Assembly: GCA_038253885.1 (NCBI GenBank) | Contig: JBBSGP010000043.1 | Coordinates: 1 to 20,283 of the forward strand | Length of the DNA: 20,283 nt | DNA from: JALZAQ01 sp038253885 | Lineage (GTDB): Bacteria > Gemmatimonadota > Gemmatimonadetes > Gemmatimonadales > Gemmatimonadaceae | Direction of reading: 5' to 3' | Part shown: piece by piece, positions 6,993-12,803 of the stretch | Layout: every line of letters begins with the position of its first letter | Numbering within the stretch: the first letter of the stretch is position 1 | Program-made: the position numbers and the translations under genes | Notes under the pieces: generated by a model | The model's database searches: none | Told to the model about the DNA's origin: nothing | The model's input: the letters and a program-made list of their open reading frames with translations, nothing else

Positions 6993-7218
6993 AGGCGTCG
7001 CGGTTGATCTGCACGTACTGCTTCATGTTTGCCGGGACGTCCTCCTCCGGAAAGATGGCCGTCACCGGGCACTCGGGCTCGCACGCTCCGCAATCGATGC
7101 ACTCGTCAGGGTGGATCAGCAGCTGCTGCTCCGTCTCGTAGATGCAATCGACGGGACAGACATCGACGCAAGCCTTGTCCTTCAGTCCGATGCAGGCTTC
7201 GGTGATGACGTACGGCAT
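6955..7218 (-). CDS. fdxA: 7Fe ferredoxin ([3Fe-4S][4Fe-4S], FdxA type)
   Basis: This 87-residue soluble electron carrier resembles Azotobacter ferredoxin I through ACIGLKDKACVDVCPVDCI and the IHPDECIDCGACEPECPV segment. The Cys pattern fits a [3Fe-4S] cluster bound by Cys9, Cys17 and Cys50 and a [4Fe-4S] cluster bound by Cys21, Cys40, Cys43 and Cys46. Position 12 is Gly, so the first motif has no second Cys at that site, consistent with a 3Fe site. GAGG lies seven bases before the ATG. The gene is divergent from the molybdenum hydroxylase operon, whose chosen start is 86 bases away, and could supply or accept its electrons; this is an inference from position only. Its 3' end overlaps the TrpF-like gene on the other strand. 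Confidence 0.93.
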   Translation of the reverse strand: MPYVITEACIGLKDKACVDVCPVDCIYETEQQLLIHPDECIDCGACEPECPVTAIFPEEDVPANMKQYVQINRDAFKGPNPPQRPTR

Positions 7219-7244
7219 TTCTGTCCTCGGGGTTATCTAGCAGA

Positions 7245-7273
7245 TTGCGGATCGGGCCTCCCGGTAAAATAAT
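7245..7273 (+). promoter_or_regulatory. Possible promoter of the molybdenum hydroxylase operon
   Basis: TTGCGG (7245-7250) and AATAAT (7268-7273) are separated by 17 bases, the best sigma-70 spacing. The -10 matches five of six consensus positions and the -35 three of six. Transcription would start around 7280, before the ATG at 7305 but after the in-frame starts at 7245 and 7272. This supports the later start. Confidence 0.35.
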
Positions 7274-7304
7274 GGGAAATCGACAGCTCACTAGGGCAGA
7301 CCGA

Positions 7305-7772
7305 ATGCACCTCCACGTCAACGGGCAGGAGCACGAGCTCTCCCTTCCGGACCACACGACGCTGCTTTCCGCGCTCCGCGACCACCTCGAGCTCACCGGC
7401 GCGAAGCTGGTGTGCGACCGCGGGGAGTGCGGCGCGTGCACGGTTCTGCTCGACGGCGCGCCCGTCTATGCCTGTCTCACGCTGGCCGCGGCGTGCGCGG
7501 GGCAGGAGGTCACAACCATCGAGGGGCTGGCTCCGGGAGGAGGAGAGCTGCACCCGCTACAGAGTGCGTTCATCGACAACGATGCACTCCAGTGCGGCTT
7601 CTGCACTCCGGGACAGATCCTGGCCGCCATCGCGCTGCTCCGCGAGAAGCCCGGAGCATCGGAGGAGGATGTGGTGCGCTGGATGAGCGGCAACCTCTGC
7701 CGGTGCGGAACCTACCCGAAGATCGTGCGCGCGATTCTCTCGCAGAGCGCGGAGGCAGCGCATGGCGCGTAA
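7305..7772 (+). CDS. [2Fe-2S] subunit of a xanthine-dehydrogenase-family molybdenum hydroxylase
   Basis: This 155-residue iron-sulfur subunit (CoxS/XdhC/IorA-like) passes electrons from the molybdenum centre. The N-terminal plant-type [2Fe-2S] domain has CDRGECGACTVLLDG followed by VYAC. The C-terminal four-helix domain carries the second cluster with CGFCTPG and CRCGTY. The length is normal for the family. The ATG at 7305 directly precedes the conserved HLHVNGQ strand and has AGGG eight bases upstream. Earlier in-frame starts at 7245 and 7272 would add a non-conserved leader lying over the likely promoter. The 3' end overlaps the catalytic subunit by 11 bases, so the two are co-translated. 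No FAD-binding medium subunit is adjacent. Confidence 0.94.
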   Translation: MHLHVNGQEHELSLPDHTTLLSALRDHLELTGAKLVCDRGECGACTVLLDGAPVYACLTLAAACAGQEVTTIEGLAPGGGELHPLQSAFIDNDALQCGFCTPGQILAAIALLREKPGASEEDVVRWMSGNLCRCGTYPKIVRAILSQSAEAAHGA

Positions 7773-10155
7773 GACGGCCAAGCCGCCGGCGGGGCGCCCA
7801 GCTGCCGCGGCTGGCGATGGAGCATCATCCGCCCCGCCGACGCCGGCCACCGGGAAACGGTTCGTCCAGACGACGGTGGACGTCGAAGGGCGCGAAGAAG
7901 TGAAGATCGTCGAGCTGCCTTCGTTCGAGCCTCCGCCGTGGGGGAGCGACGCGCAGCTCGGAATCGTGGGCGCCCGCGTGGCTCGTCGCGACGGCGTCGA
8001 GAAGGTCACGGGTCGAGCACGCTACACGGCCGACATCGTTCGCCCGCGCATGCTCCACGCTGCGATTCTGCGCGCTCCCGTGGCAAGCGGGCGTGTCACG
8101 CGCCTCGAGCTGGATTCTGCTCGCGGCATGGCCGGGGTGCACGCCGTGATCGCCCGCGCCGACATCCCGGAGCTCCGCGTCGCCGGATTCCCTCTTCTCG
8201 ACGGGACCATCCACTACGCCGGGCAGCCGCTGGCGGCGCTCTGCGCGGAGACCGCCGAGCTGGCTGCCCGGGCGCTCCACGCCATCGGGCTCGAGGTCGA
8301 GAGCACGCCGCACGCGGTCACCGCCGAGGACGCCCTCTCCCCTGACGCACCGGTCGTTCGCGGCACCGGGAATCGGACGGAGGATTCGCCCGCTCTGTCG
8401 GAGCGCGGCGACGTGGCGCGAGGACTGGCGGCCGCGGATGTCACGATCACGCGCGAGTACCGCACGCCGGTGGCGCTCCACAGCGCCCTCGAGCCGCACG
8501 GCACCGTTGCCGAGTGGGACGGGGATCGCCTCACCGTCTGGGAATCCACCCAGGGCATCTTCCGCGTGCGCAGCGATCTCGCGTCAGCTCTCGGGCTACC
8601 TCTCAACAAGGTGCGGGTGATCAAGGAGTACATGGGAGGTGGGTTCGGCGCCAAGAACGGCGCGGGGGCTCACTGCTATCTCGCGGCGCTGCTGGCGCGC
8701 CGCACGGAGCGCCCGGTGCGCTGCATCCTGGATCGCGAAGGGGAGCAGACGGACACCGGGAATCGCCCGGCGACCATCCAGAAGGTCACGCTCGGAGCTA
8801 CCCGCGACGGGCGGCTGACGGCGATCGTCCTGGACGCCGTGGTCGCGCTCGGAATCGGCGGATGGGAGGGTGGCCCGGCGGGCATCTACCGCGAGCTCTA
8901 CCGCTGTCCCAACGTGCGCACGAGCGAGACGTTCGCGTACATCAACGCCTCCGCGATGTCGGCCTTCCGCGCCCCCGGCCATGCCGAGGGCGCCTTTGGA
9001 CTCGAGCGGGCGATGGATACCCTCGCCAGCGAGCTCGGGATGGACCCGCTGGAGCTGCGACGCGTGAACTACGCTGACCACGACCAAGCGAAGGGTCGGC
9101 CGTATACCAGCAAGCGGCTGGACGACTGCTATCGCGCCGGTGCGGAGCGGTTTGGGTGGAGCGACAGGCGTCGGCTGACAGAAACCCGCAACGGTCCGCG
9201 GCCGCGCGGGTTCGGCATGGCGTCCCAGATCTGGAACGCTGGCGGAGGACCGCCCGCCTACGCGATGGTGCGCGTGAACGGTGACGGGACGATCGACGTC
9301 ATCACCGGCTCCCAGGATCTCGGCACGGGTACGCGGACGATCTTCGCGCAGATCGCGGCTGAGGCGATGGGCGCGGCACTCGCTGACGTACGCGTCATTC
9401 TCGGTGATACCGAGGCCCCCTTCACATCGAACTCGTGGGGCTCGATCACGACGGCCTCGGTGGGCCCAGCGGTCCGCATGGCGGCCATGGACGCGCGCGG
9501 CCAGCTTCTCGAAGCCGCGGCCGGGCTGCTAGGAGTCGGGGGGGGGGTGGATGCGGAGCAGTTGGAGGCACGCGACTCGGTGATTCGCGTGCGCGTGTGC
9601 GGCCAGGATCGGCGGATCACGTTCGCGGAACTGGGAAAGGAGCTGGGCGATGTCATGATCATCGGTCGGGGGAGCCGTGGACCGAATCCCGATGGATCCA
9701 CGATCTCCTGCTTCAGCGCCCACTTCGTGGAGGTGGAGGTGGAGCGCGAGACCGGCGTGGTGCGCGTGCTGCGGCACGTGGCGGCGCACGATTCCGGTCG
9801 CATCATCAACCCGACGCTGGCGGAGAGCCAGCTCGAGGGAGGGATCATCCAGGGGCTTGGCTACGCCCTGTTTGAGGAGCGTGTGCTGGACAGTCGGCTG
9901 GGCATTCCCCTGAATCCGACGCTGCACGACTACAAGGTGCCGACGATGCTCGACGTTCCGGCCATCGACGCGTTCTGTCTCGACGTGCCGGACGTGGCTG
10001 CCAACCATACCGGAGCGAAAGGCCTCTCCGAGCCGCCGTTGATCCCGACCGCGCCCGCCATCGCCAATGCCGTCGCCGACGCTTTGGGCATCGAGGTGAA
10101 CGAGATTCCGCTGACGCCGTGGAGGGTGTTGGCCGCCAGCACCGAGCGGATCTAG
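7762..10155 (+). CDS. Molybdopterin-binding catalytic subunit, xanthine dehydrogenase family
   Basis: This 797-residue protein has the two characteristic parts: an aldehyde oxidase/xanthine dehydrogenase a/b hammerhead domain (about residues 75-190) and a molybdopterin-binding region (about 210-790). Landmarks are GGGFGAKNG (292-300), the substrate-loop SAFRAPGH (Arg403), the cofactor-binding QDLGTGT (Gln518) and the catalytic-base Glu in KGLSEPP (Glu757). Family enzymes hydroxylate N-heterocycles, aldehydes or related compounds with water as oxygen source. The form I CO dehydrogenase loop (AYxCSFR) is absent, so it is not that enzyme. Oddities are an Ala/Pro-rich N-terminal extension of about 70 residues with no twin-arginine signal, and Ser in place of the usual Gly before the catalytic Glu. 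The substrate cannot be deduced. The stop shares CTAG with the convergent yhbY. Confidence 0.93.
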   Translation: MARKTAKPPAGRPAAAAGDGASSAPPTPATGKRFVQTTVDVEGREEVKIVELPSFEPPPWGSDAQLGIVGARVARRDGVEKVTGRARYTADIVRPRMLHAAILRAPVASGRVTRLELDSARGMAGVHAVIARADIPELRVAGFPLLDGTIHYAGQPLAALCAETAELAARALHAIGLEVESTPHAVTAEDALSPDAPVVRGTGNRTEDSPALSERGDVARGLAAADVTITREYRTPVALHSALEPHGTVAEWDGDRLTVWESTQGIFRVRSDLASALGLPLNKVRVIKEYMGGGFGAKNGAGAHCYLAALLARRTERPVRCILDREGEQTDTGNRPATIQKVTLGATRDGRLTAIVLDAVVALGIGGWEGGPAGIYRELYRCPNVRTSETFAYINASAMSAFRAPGHAEGAFGLERAMDTLASELGMDPLELRRVNYADHDQAKGRPYTSKRLDDCYRAGAERFGWSDRRRLTETRNGPRPRGFGMASQIWNAGGGPPAYAMVRVNGDGTIDVITGSQDLGTGTRTIFAQIAAEAMGAALADVRVILGDTEAPFTSNSWGSITTASVGPAVRMAAMDARGQLLEAAAGLLGVGGGVDAEQLEARDSVIRVRVCGQDRRITFAELGKELGDVMIIGRGSRGPNPDGSTISCFSAHFVEVEVERETGVVRVLRHVAAHDSGRIINPTLAESQLEGGIIQGLGYALFEERVLDSRLGIPLNPTLHDYKVPTMLDVPAIDAFCLDVPDVAANHTGAKGLSEPPLIPTAPAIANAVADALGIEVNEIPLTPWRVLAASTERI

Positions 10156-10454
10156 CTCTCGGGTTCCTTCCTCGGCAAATCGGGGTTCTTTCGATACAGC
10201 GTCGTCGTCCGGCCGATGACCTGGATGACATCGGCGTGGAGAGTGCTGGCGAGGTGCTCGGCGGCGGCGCGGGCGACGACGTCCGCCTGTCTCGAGACCT
10301 GCACCTTCACGAGCTCGTGGGTGCGCAGGGCGTCGTCGAGAGACTCGAGGAGCGACGGCGTCAGTCCCTGCTGTCCCACATGCACCATCGACTGCAGGTG
10401 ATGCGCCTGAGCGCGCAGCTCGGCGCGACGCTTCGACGTGAGTGGGAGGGCCAT
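10152..10454 (-). CDS. yhbY: YhbY-family RNA-binding protein (CRM domain)
   Basis: This 100-residue protein consists of a single CRM (YhbY) domain. It starts with the LTSKRRAELRAQAHHL helix and VHVGQQGLTPSLLESLDDAL, which contains the GxxG RNA-binding loop (GQQG), and it ends with IQVIGRTTTLYRKNP, the family's conserved last strand. YhbY associates with pre-50S ribosomal particles and is thought to help ribosome assembly in the cytoplasm. The gene lies 21 bases downstream of the secreted JAMM-like gene on the same strand, so they may be co-transcribed. It ends tail to tail with the molybdenum hydroxylase gene, the two stop codons sharing CTAG (10152-10155). Length and domain match the family fully. 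Confidence 0.93.
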   Translation of the reverse strand: MALPLTSKRRAELRAQAHHLQSMVHVGQQGLTPSLLESLDDALRTHELVKVQVSRQADVVARAAAEHLASTLHADVIQVIGRTTTLYRKNPDLPRKEPES

Positions 10455-10475
10455 GCCGCGGGTGGGAGCGGCTCC

Positions 10476-11081
10476 TCAGCGCGGACGGTTGCGGGCGCCG
10501 CGCGATCGACCCTGTTGATAGCTCGCATTGCGGGCGCCCCCGGCCGCATCGGCCCCTACGGGAGCGCTCCCCGCCACGTACTCCTGCGGGTAGTAGAAGC
10601 GGAACGCGCGCAGATCGCACTGGACCACCGCGAACGGATCACCACGGCGCACCAGCTTCTCGAGGTCCTGGCGGCTCGGCTGGCAGCTGTAGGCGTTGAT
10701 CCCGCCGACGATGCACGACGCCAGGTCATCCCCCACGCAGGTGGTCGGCGTGTGGGTGTGGATCTCGGGGACGCCGGAGGGGCACTCGAAGTCCACGCTG
10801 TTCGGGCCGGACGCGCGGACCGGCGAGCGTTGGACCACGGTGACGTTGTAGACGCTGTCCTCTCGAGTCGGCGCTGACGACCGTTCGGCCATCGCGGACG
10901 CGCTCCAGTTGCTCGCGCAGTACGCGCGCTCGTTCTGGTGGGGCTCGTCCGACCACATATTTTCGAGGATGGTGCGTGCTTCTGATGTGACGGCGCCATA
11001 GCGCACCACCTGGGCAGCGGTCGCGCGGGCGGTCAGGGCTCCACCGAGCACAATTGCGAATACAGCAAGTTTAGGCGACAC
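10476..11081 (-). CDS. Putative secreted JAMM/MPN-type metalloprotease, otherwise unrecognised
   Basis: I do not recognise a named family. From the GTG at 11081 the 201-residue protein begins with a good signal peptide (Lys4, hydrophobic core LAVFAIVLGGAL, likely cleavage near ATAA-Q at residue 23). The mature part has elements in JAMM order: a Glu in NERAYC (Glu51), then EIHTHT (His108, His110), then PSRQD (Ser136, Asp139), giving E...HxH...SxxD, and a following FAVVQC strand. JAMM enzymes are Zn isopeptidases or proteases. The HxH to Ser spacing is longer than usual and holds a Cys-rich insert. Six Cys (55, 100, 115, 123, 133, 155) suggest disulfides outside the cytoplasm. The C terminus is Gly/Arg-rich. 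AAAGG seven bases before GTG supports this start; ATG 11114 is an alternative. Confidence 0.6.
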   Translation of the reverse strand: MSPKLAVFAIVLGGALTARATAAQVVRYGAVTSEARTILENMWSDEPHQNERAYCASNWSASAMAERSSAPTREDSVYNVTVVQRSPVRASGPNSVDFECPSGVPEIHTHTPTTCVGDDLASCIVGGINAYSCQPSRQDLEKLVRRGDPFAVVQCDLRAFRFYYPQEYVAGSAPVGADAAGGARNASYQQGRSRGARNRPR

Positions 11082-11113
11082 CAGTATGCCTTTATCGCGA
11101 CAGTTTAGCGACA
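11075..11113. repeat. Three GCGACA motifs spaced 22 and 11 bases around the JAMM-like gene start
   Basis: GCGACA (TGTCGC on the gene's strand) occurs at 11075-11080, 11097-11102 and 11108-11113. The starts are 22 and 11 bases apart, which places the motifs on one face of the DNA helix. The first and third copies lie in a longer match, AGTTTAG(G)CGACA. This could be an operator or a small duplication at the gene start; function is not shown. Confidence 0.35.
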
Positions 11114-11114
11114 T

Positions 11115-11300
11115 TTAGGCCATTTACAGGGCATTCTGCTCGAATGACGATTGTCACCACCGACGCGTTCTATTGCCAACACGCGCTTGTCGGACGACGA
11201 GTTCGCGAGCGCCCTGATCGCCTTACAAGCACCCCGTGTGCCAGCGCGATCGTAGGCAATCGCTCGCCCTCGAACCCACTCCCACCGCCTGCGACGATCG
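11115..11300. other. Intergenic region between thiC and the JAMM-like gene
   Basis: I see no convincing gene here. On the minus strand there is a five-base-pair hairpin GCGAT/ATCGC (about 11247-11265) without a T-run, so it is not a clear terminator for thiC. A TTGGCA-like -35 sequence (about 11173-11178) has no good -10 partner. The region presumably carries the promoter of the JAMM-like gene, but I cannot locate it. Confidence 0.4.
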
Positions 11301-12653
11301 TCAGTCGCCGACGCCGACCGCGACCTCTCGCTCCCGCGCCATGGCTGCGATCCCCTCGTCGATGGTCCGGGAGTGGTGCATGGAGCAGAATTTCGGGCCG
11401 CACATGGCGCAGAACTCGGCGCTCTTGAAGTACTCCGCCGGCAGCGTCTCGTCGTGGTACTCACGGGCCCGCTCCGGGTCCAGCGACAGCCGGAACTGCT
11501 CGTTCCAGTCGAACGCGTAACGCGCCCGGGACAGGGCGTCATCCCGGTCCCGCGCGCCCGCCCGTCCCCGCGCGATGTCGGCCGCGTGGGCCGCGATCTT
11601 GTAGGCCACCACGCCCTGCCGCACGTCCTCGGCGTTGGGCAAGCCCAGGTGCTCCTTCGGCGTGACATAGCACAGCATGTCAGCGCCGTACCAGCCGATC
11701 ATCGCGGCACCGATCGCGCTCGAGATGTGGTCGTATCCCGGAGAGATGTCGGTGACCAGCGGACCCAGCGTGTAGAAGGGCGCCTCGTGGCAGACTTCCT
11801 TCATGCGCCTGACGTTCATCTCGATCTCGTGCATCGGGATGTGTCCCGGCCCCTCGACCATCACCTGGACATCCCGATCCCAGGCTCGCCTCGTCAGCTC
11901 GCCCAGCGTCTCGAGCTCGGCGAACTGGGCGCGGTCGGATGCATCGTGCAGACAGCCGGGACGCAGCGAATCGCCGAGAGAGATTGTCACGTCGTATTGC
12001 CGGAGGATGTCCAGCACGTCGTCGTAGCGCTCGTACAGCGGGTTCTGCCGCCGATGATGCATCATCCACACGGCGTGCAGCGAGCCGCCGCGGCTCACGA
12101 TGCCGGTGACGCGCCCATGGACGAGCGGCAGATGCTCGAAAAGGATGCCGGCGTGGAGCGTCATGTAGTCCACTCCCTGCCTCGCCTGGTGCTCGATGAC
12201 GCCGAGCAGGTCCTCCGCCGTCAGCTCCTCCAGCTCCTTCCCCATCAGAACCGCCTGATAGATCGGCACGGTGCCGATCGGAACCGTCGACGCGGCGATG
12301 ATCGCCTCGCGCACGGTGTCGATATCGCGGCCGGTCGACAGGTCCATGACCGTGTCAGCGCCGTATTGCACGGCGAGCCGGAGCTTCGCGAGCTCCTCGT
12401 CGATCGATGAGGTGACGGCGGAGTTCCCGATGTTGGCGTTGATCTTGACCCGCGCCGCCTTCCCGATGGCCATCGGCTCGAGCGCGCCCGCGAGATGGCG
12501 ATGGTTGGCGGGAATGATCAGCCGGCCGCGCGCGACCTCAGCGCGAACCAGCTCGGCCGAGATCGCCTCCCGTTCGGCGACCAGCTGCATGGCGGGAGTG
12601 ATCTCCCCGTGGCGGGCGTACCGCATCTGCGTGCGTGCAATGCTATCGCTCAT
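11301..12653 (-). CDS. thiC: Phosphomethylpyrimidine synthase ThiC
   Basis: Radical-SAM enzyme that converts aminoimidazole ribotide into hydroxymethylpyrimidine phosphate in thiamine synthesis, in the cytoplasm. The 450-residue sequence contains KINANIGNS, YGADTVMDLSTG, PIGTVPIYQA, DYMTLHAGI, SLGDSLRPG, MVEGPGHIPM, LGPLVTDISPGYDHI and CYVTPKEHLGLP, all typical of ThiC. The non-canonical C-terminal cluster motif CxxCxxxxC is Cys415, Cys418 and Cys423. It is the short bacterial form without the N-terminal extension of the 631-residue E. coli protein. The ATG is preceded by GGGAG seven bases upstream, which lies inside a TPP riboswitch, so expression should fall when thiamine diphosphate is plentiful. 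Other thi genes are not in the window. Confidence 0.98.
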   Translation of the reverse strand: MSDSIARTQMRYARHGEITPAMQLVAEREAISAELVRAEVARGRLIIPANHRHLAGALEPMAIGKAARVKINANIGNSAVTSSIDEELAKLRLAVQYGADTVMDLSTGRDIDTVREAIIAASTVPIGTVPIYQAVLMGKELEELTAEDLLGVIEHQARQGVDYMTLHAGILFEHLPLVHGRVTGIVSRGGSLHAVWMMHHRRQNPLYERYDDVLDILRQYDVTISLGDSLRPGCLHDASDRAQFAELETLGELTRRAWDRDVQVMVEGPGHIPMHEIEMNVRRMKEVCHEAPFYTLGPLVTDISPGYDHISSAIGAAMIGWYGADMLCYVTPKEHLGLPNAEDVRQGVVAYKIAAHAADIARGRAGARDRDDALSRARYAFDWNEQFRLSLDPERAREYHDETLPAEYFKSAEFCAMCGPKFCSMHHSRTIDEGIAAMAREREVAVGVGD

Positions 12654-12656
12654 CTG

Positions 12657-12742
12657 CTGACTCCCTACGCCGGTCCGAACCGGGTCAGGTTCAAAGGGAC
12701 TCTCTCAGCCGCCAGCGGATGTGCAGGCGGCACCCCTGTCAG
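12657..12742 (-). promoter_or_regulatory. TPP riboswitch (THI element) of thiC
   Basis: Reading the minus strand, the conserved TPP aptamer parts appear in order: AGGGGTGCC, a stem closed by CCGCCTGC.../..GGCGG, CTGAGA (12703-12708), CCTTTGAACCTGA (12685-12697), then ACCGGCGTAGGGA. The closing P1 helix is CTGAC (12738-12742) with GTCAG (12657-12661). The thiC Shine-Dalgarno GGGAG (12661-12665) overlaps the 3' end of the aptamer, and the ATG follows seven bases later. No separate terminator or anti-Shine-Dalgarno hairpin fits in the remaining space. Control is therefore probably translational, by direct masking of the ribosome binding site when thiamine diphosphate binds. Confidence 0.96.
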
Positions 12743-12748
12743 TGGAGA

Positions 12749-12778
12749 AAGCTAGTCACGACAGCACGCGCGGGCCAA
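12749..12778 (-). promoter_or_regulatory. Possible thiC promoter abutting the riboswitch
   Basis: On the minus strand TTGGCC (12773-12778) and TAGCTT (12749-12754) are 18 bases apart. Each box matches the sigma-70 consensus only partly. The predicted start, near 12742, coincides with the first base of the riboswitch P1 helix, which makes the placement attractive. Confidence 0.3.
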
Positions 12779-12803
12779 CGGGGCACCCGCTCGTGCCGGC
12801 GAT

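Noticed and set aside
7762..10155. Form I carbon monoxide dehydrogenase large subunit
   Set aside because: The active-site loop AYxCSFR is absent (SAFRAPGH is found at the equivalent region) and the CoxM-type FAD subunit is missing.
11301..12653. thiC as a truncated gene because it is about 180 residues shorter than the E. coli protein
   Set aside because: The short form without the N-terminal extension is common in bacteria, and all core motifs and the C-terminal cluster motif are present.
12782..12797. Hairpin GGCAC-CCGCTC-GTGCC as terminator between the kinase and thiC
   Set aside because: The stem has only five base pairs and is not followed by a T-run on the minus strand.
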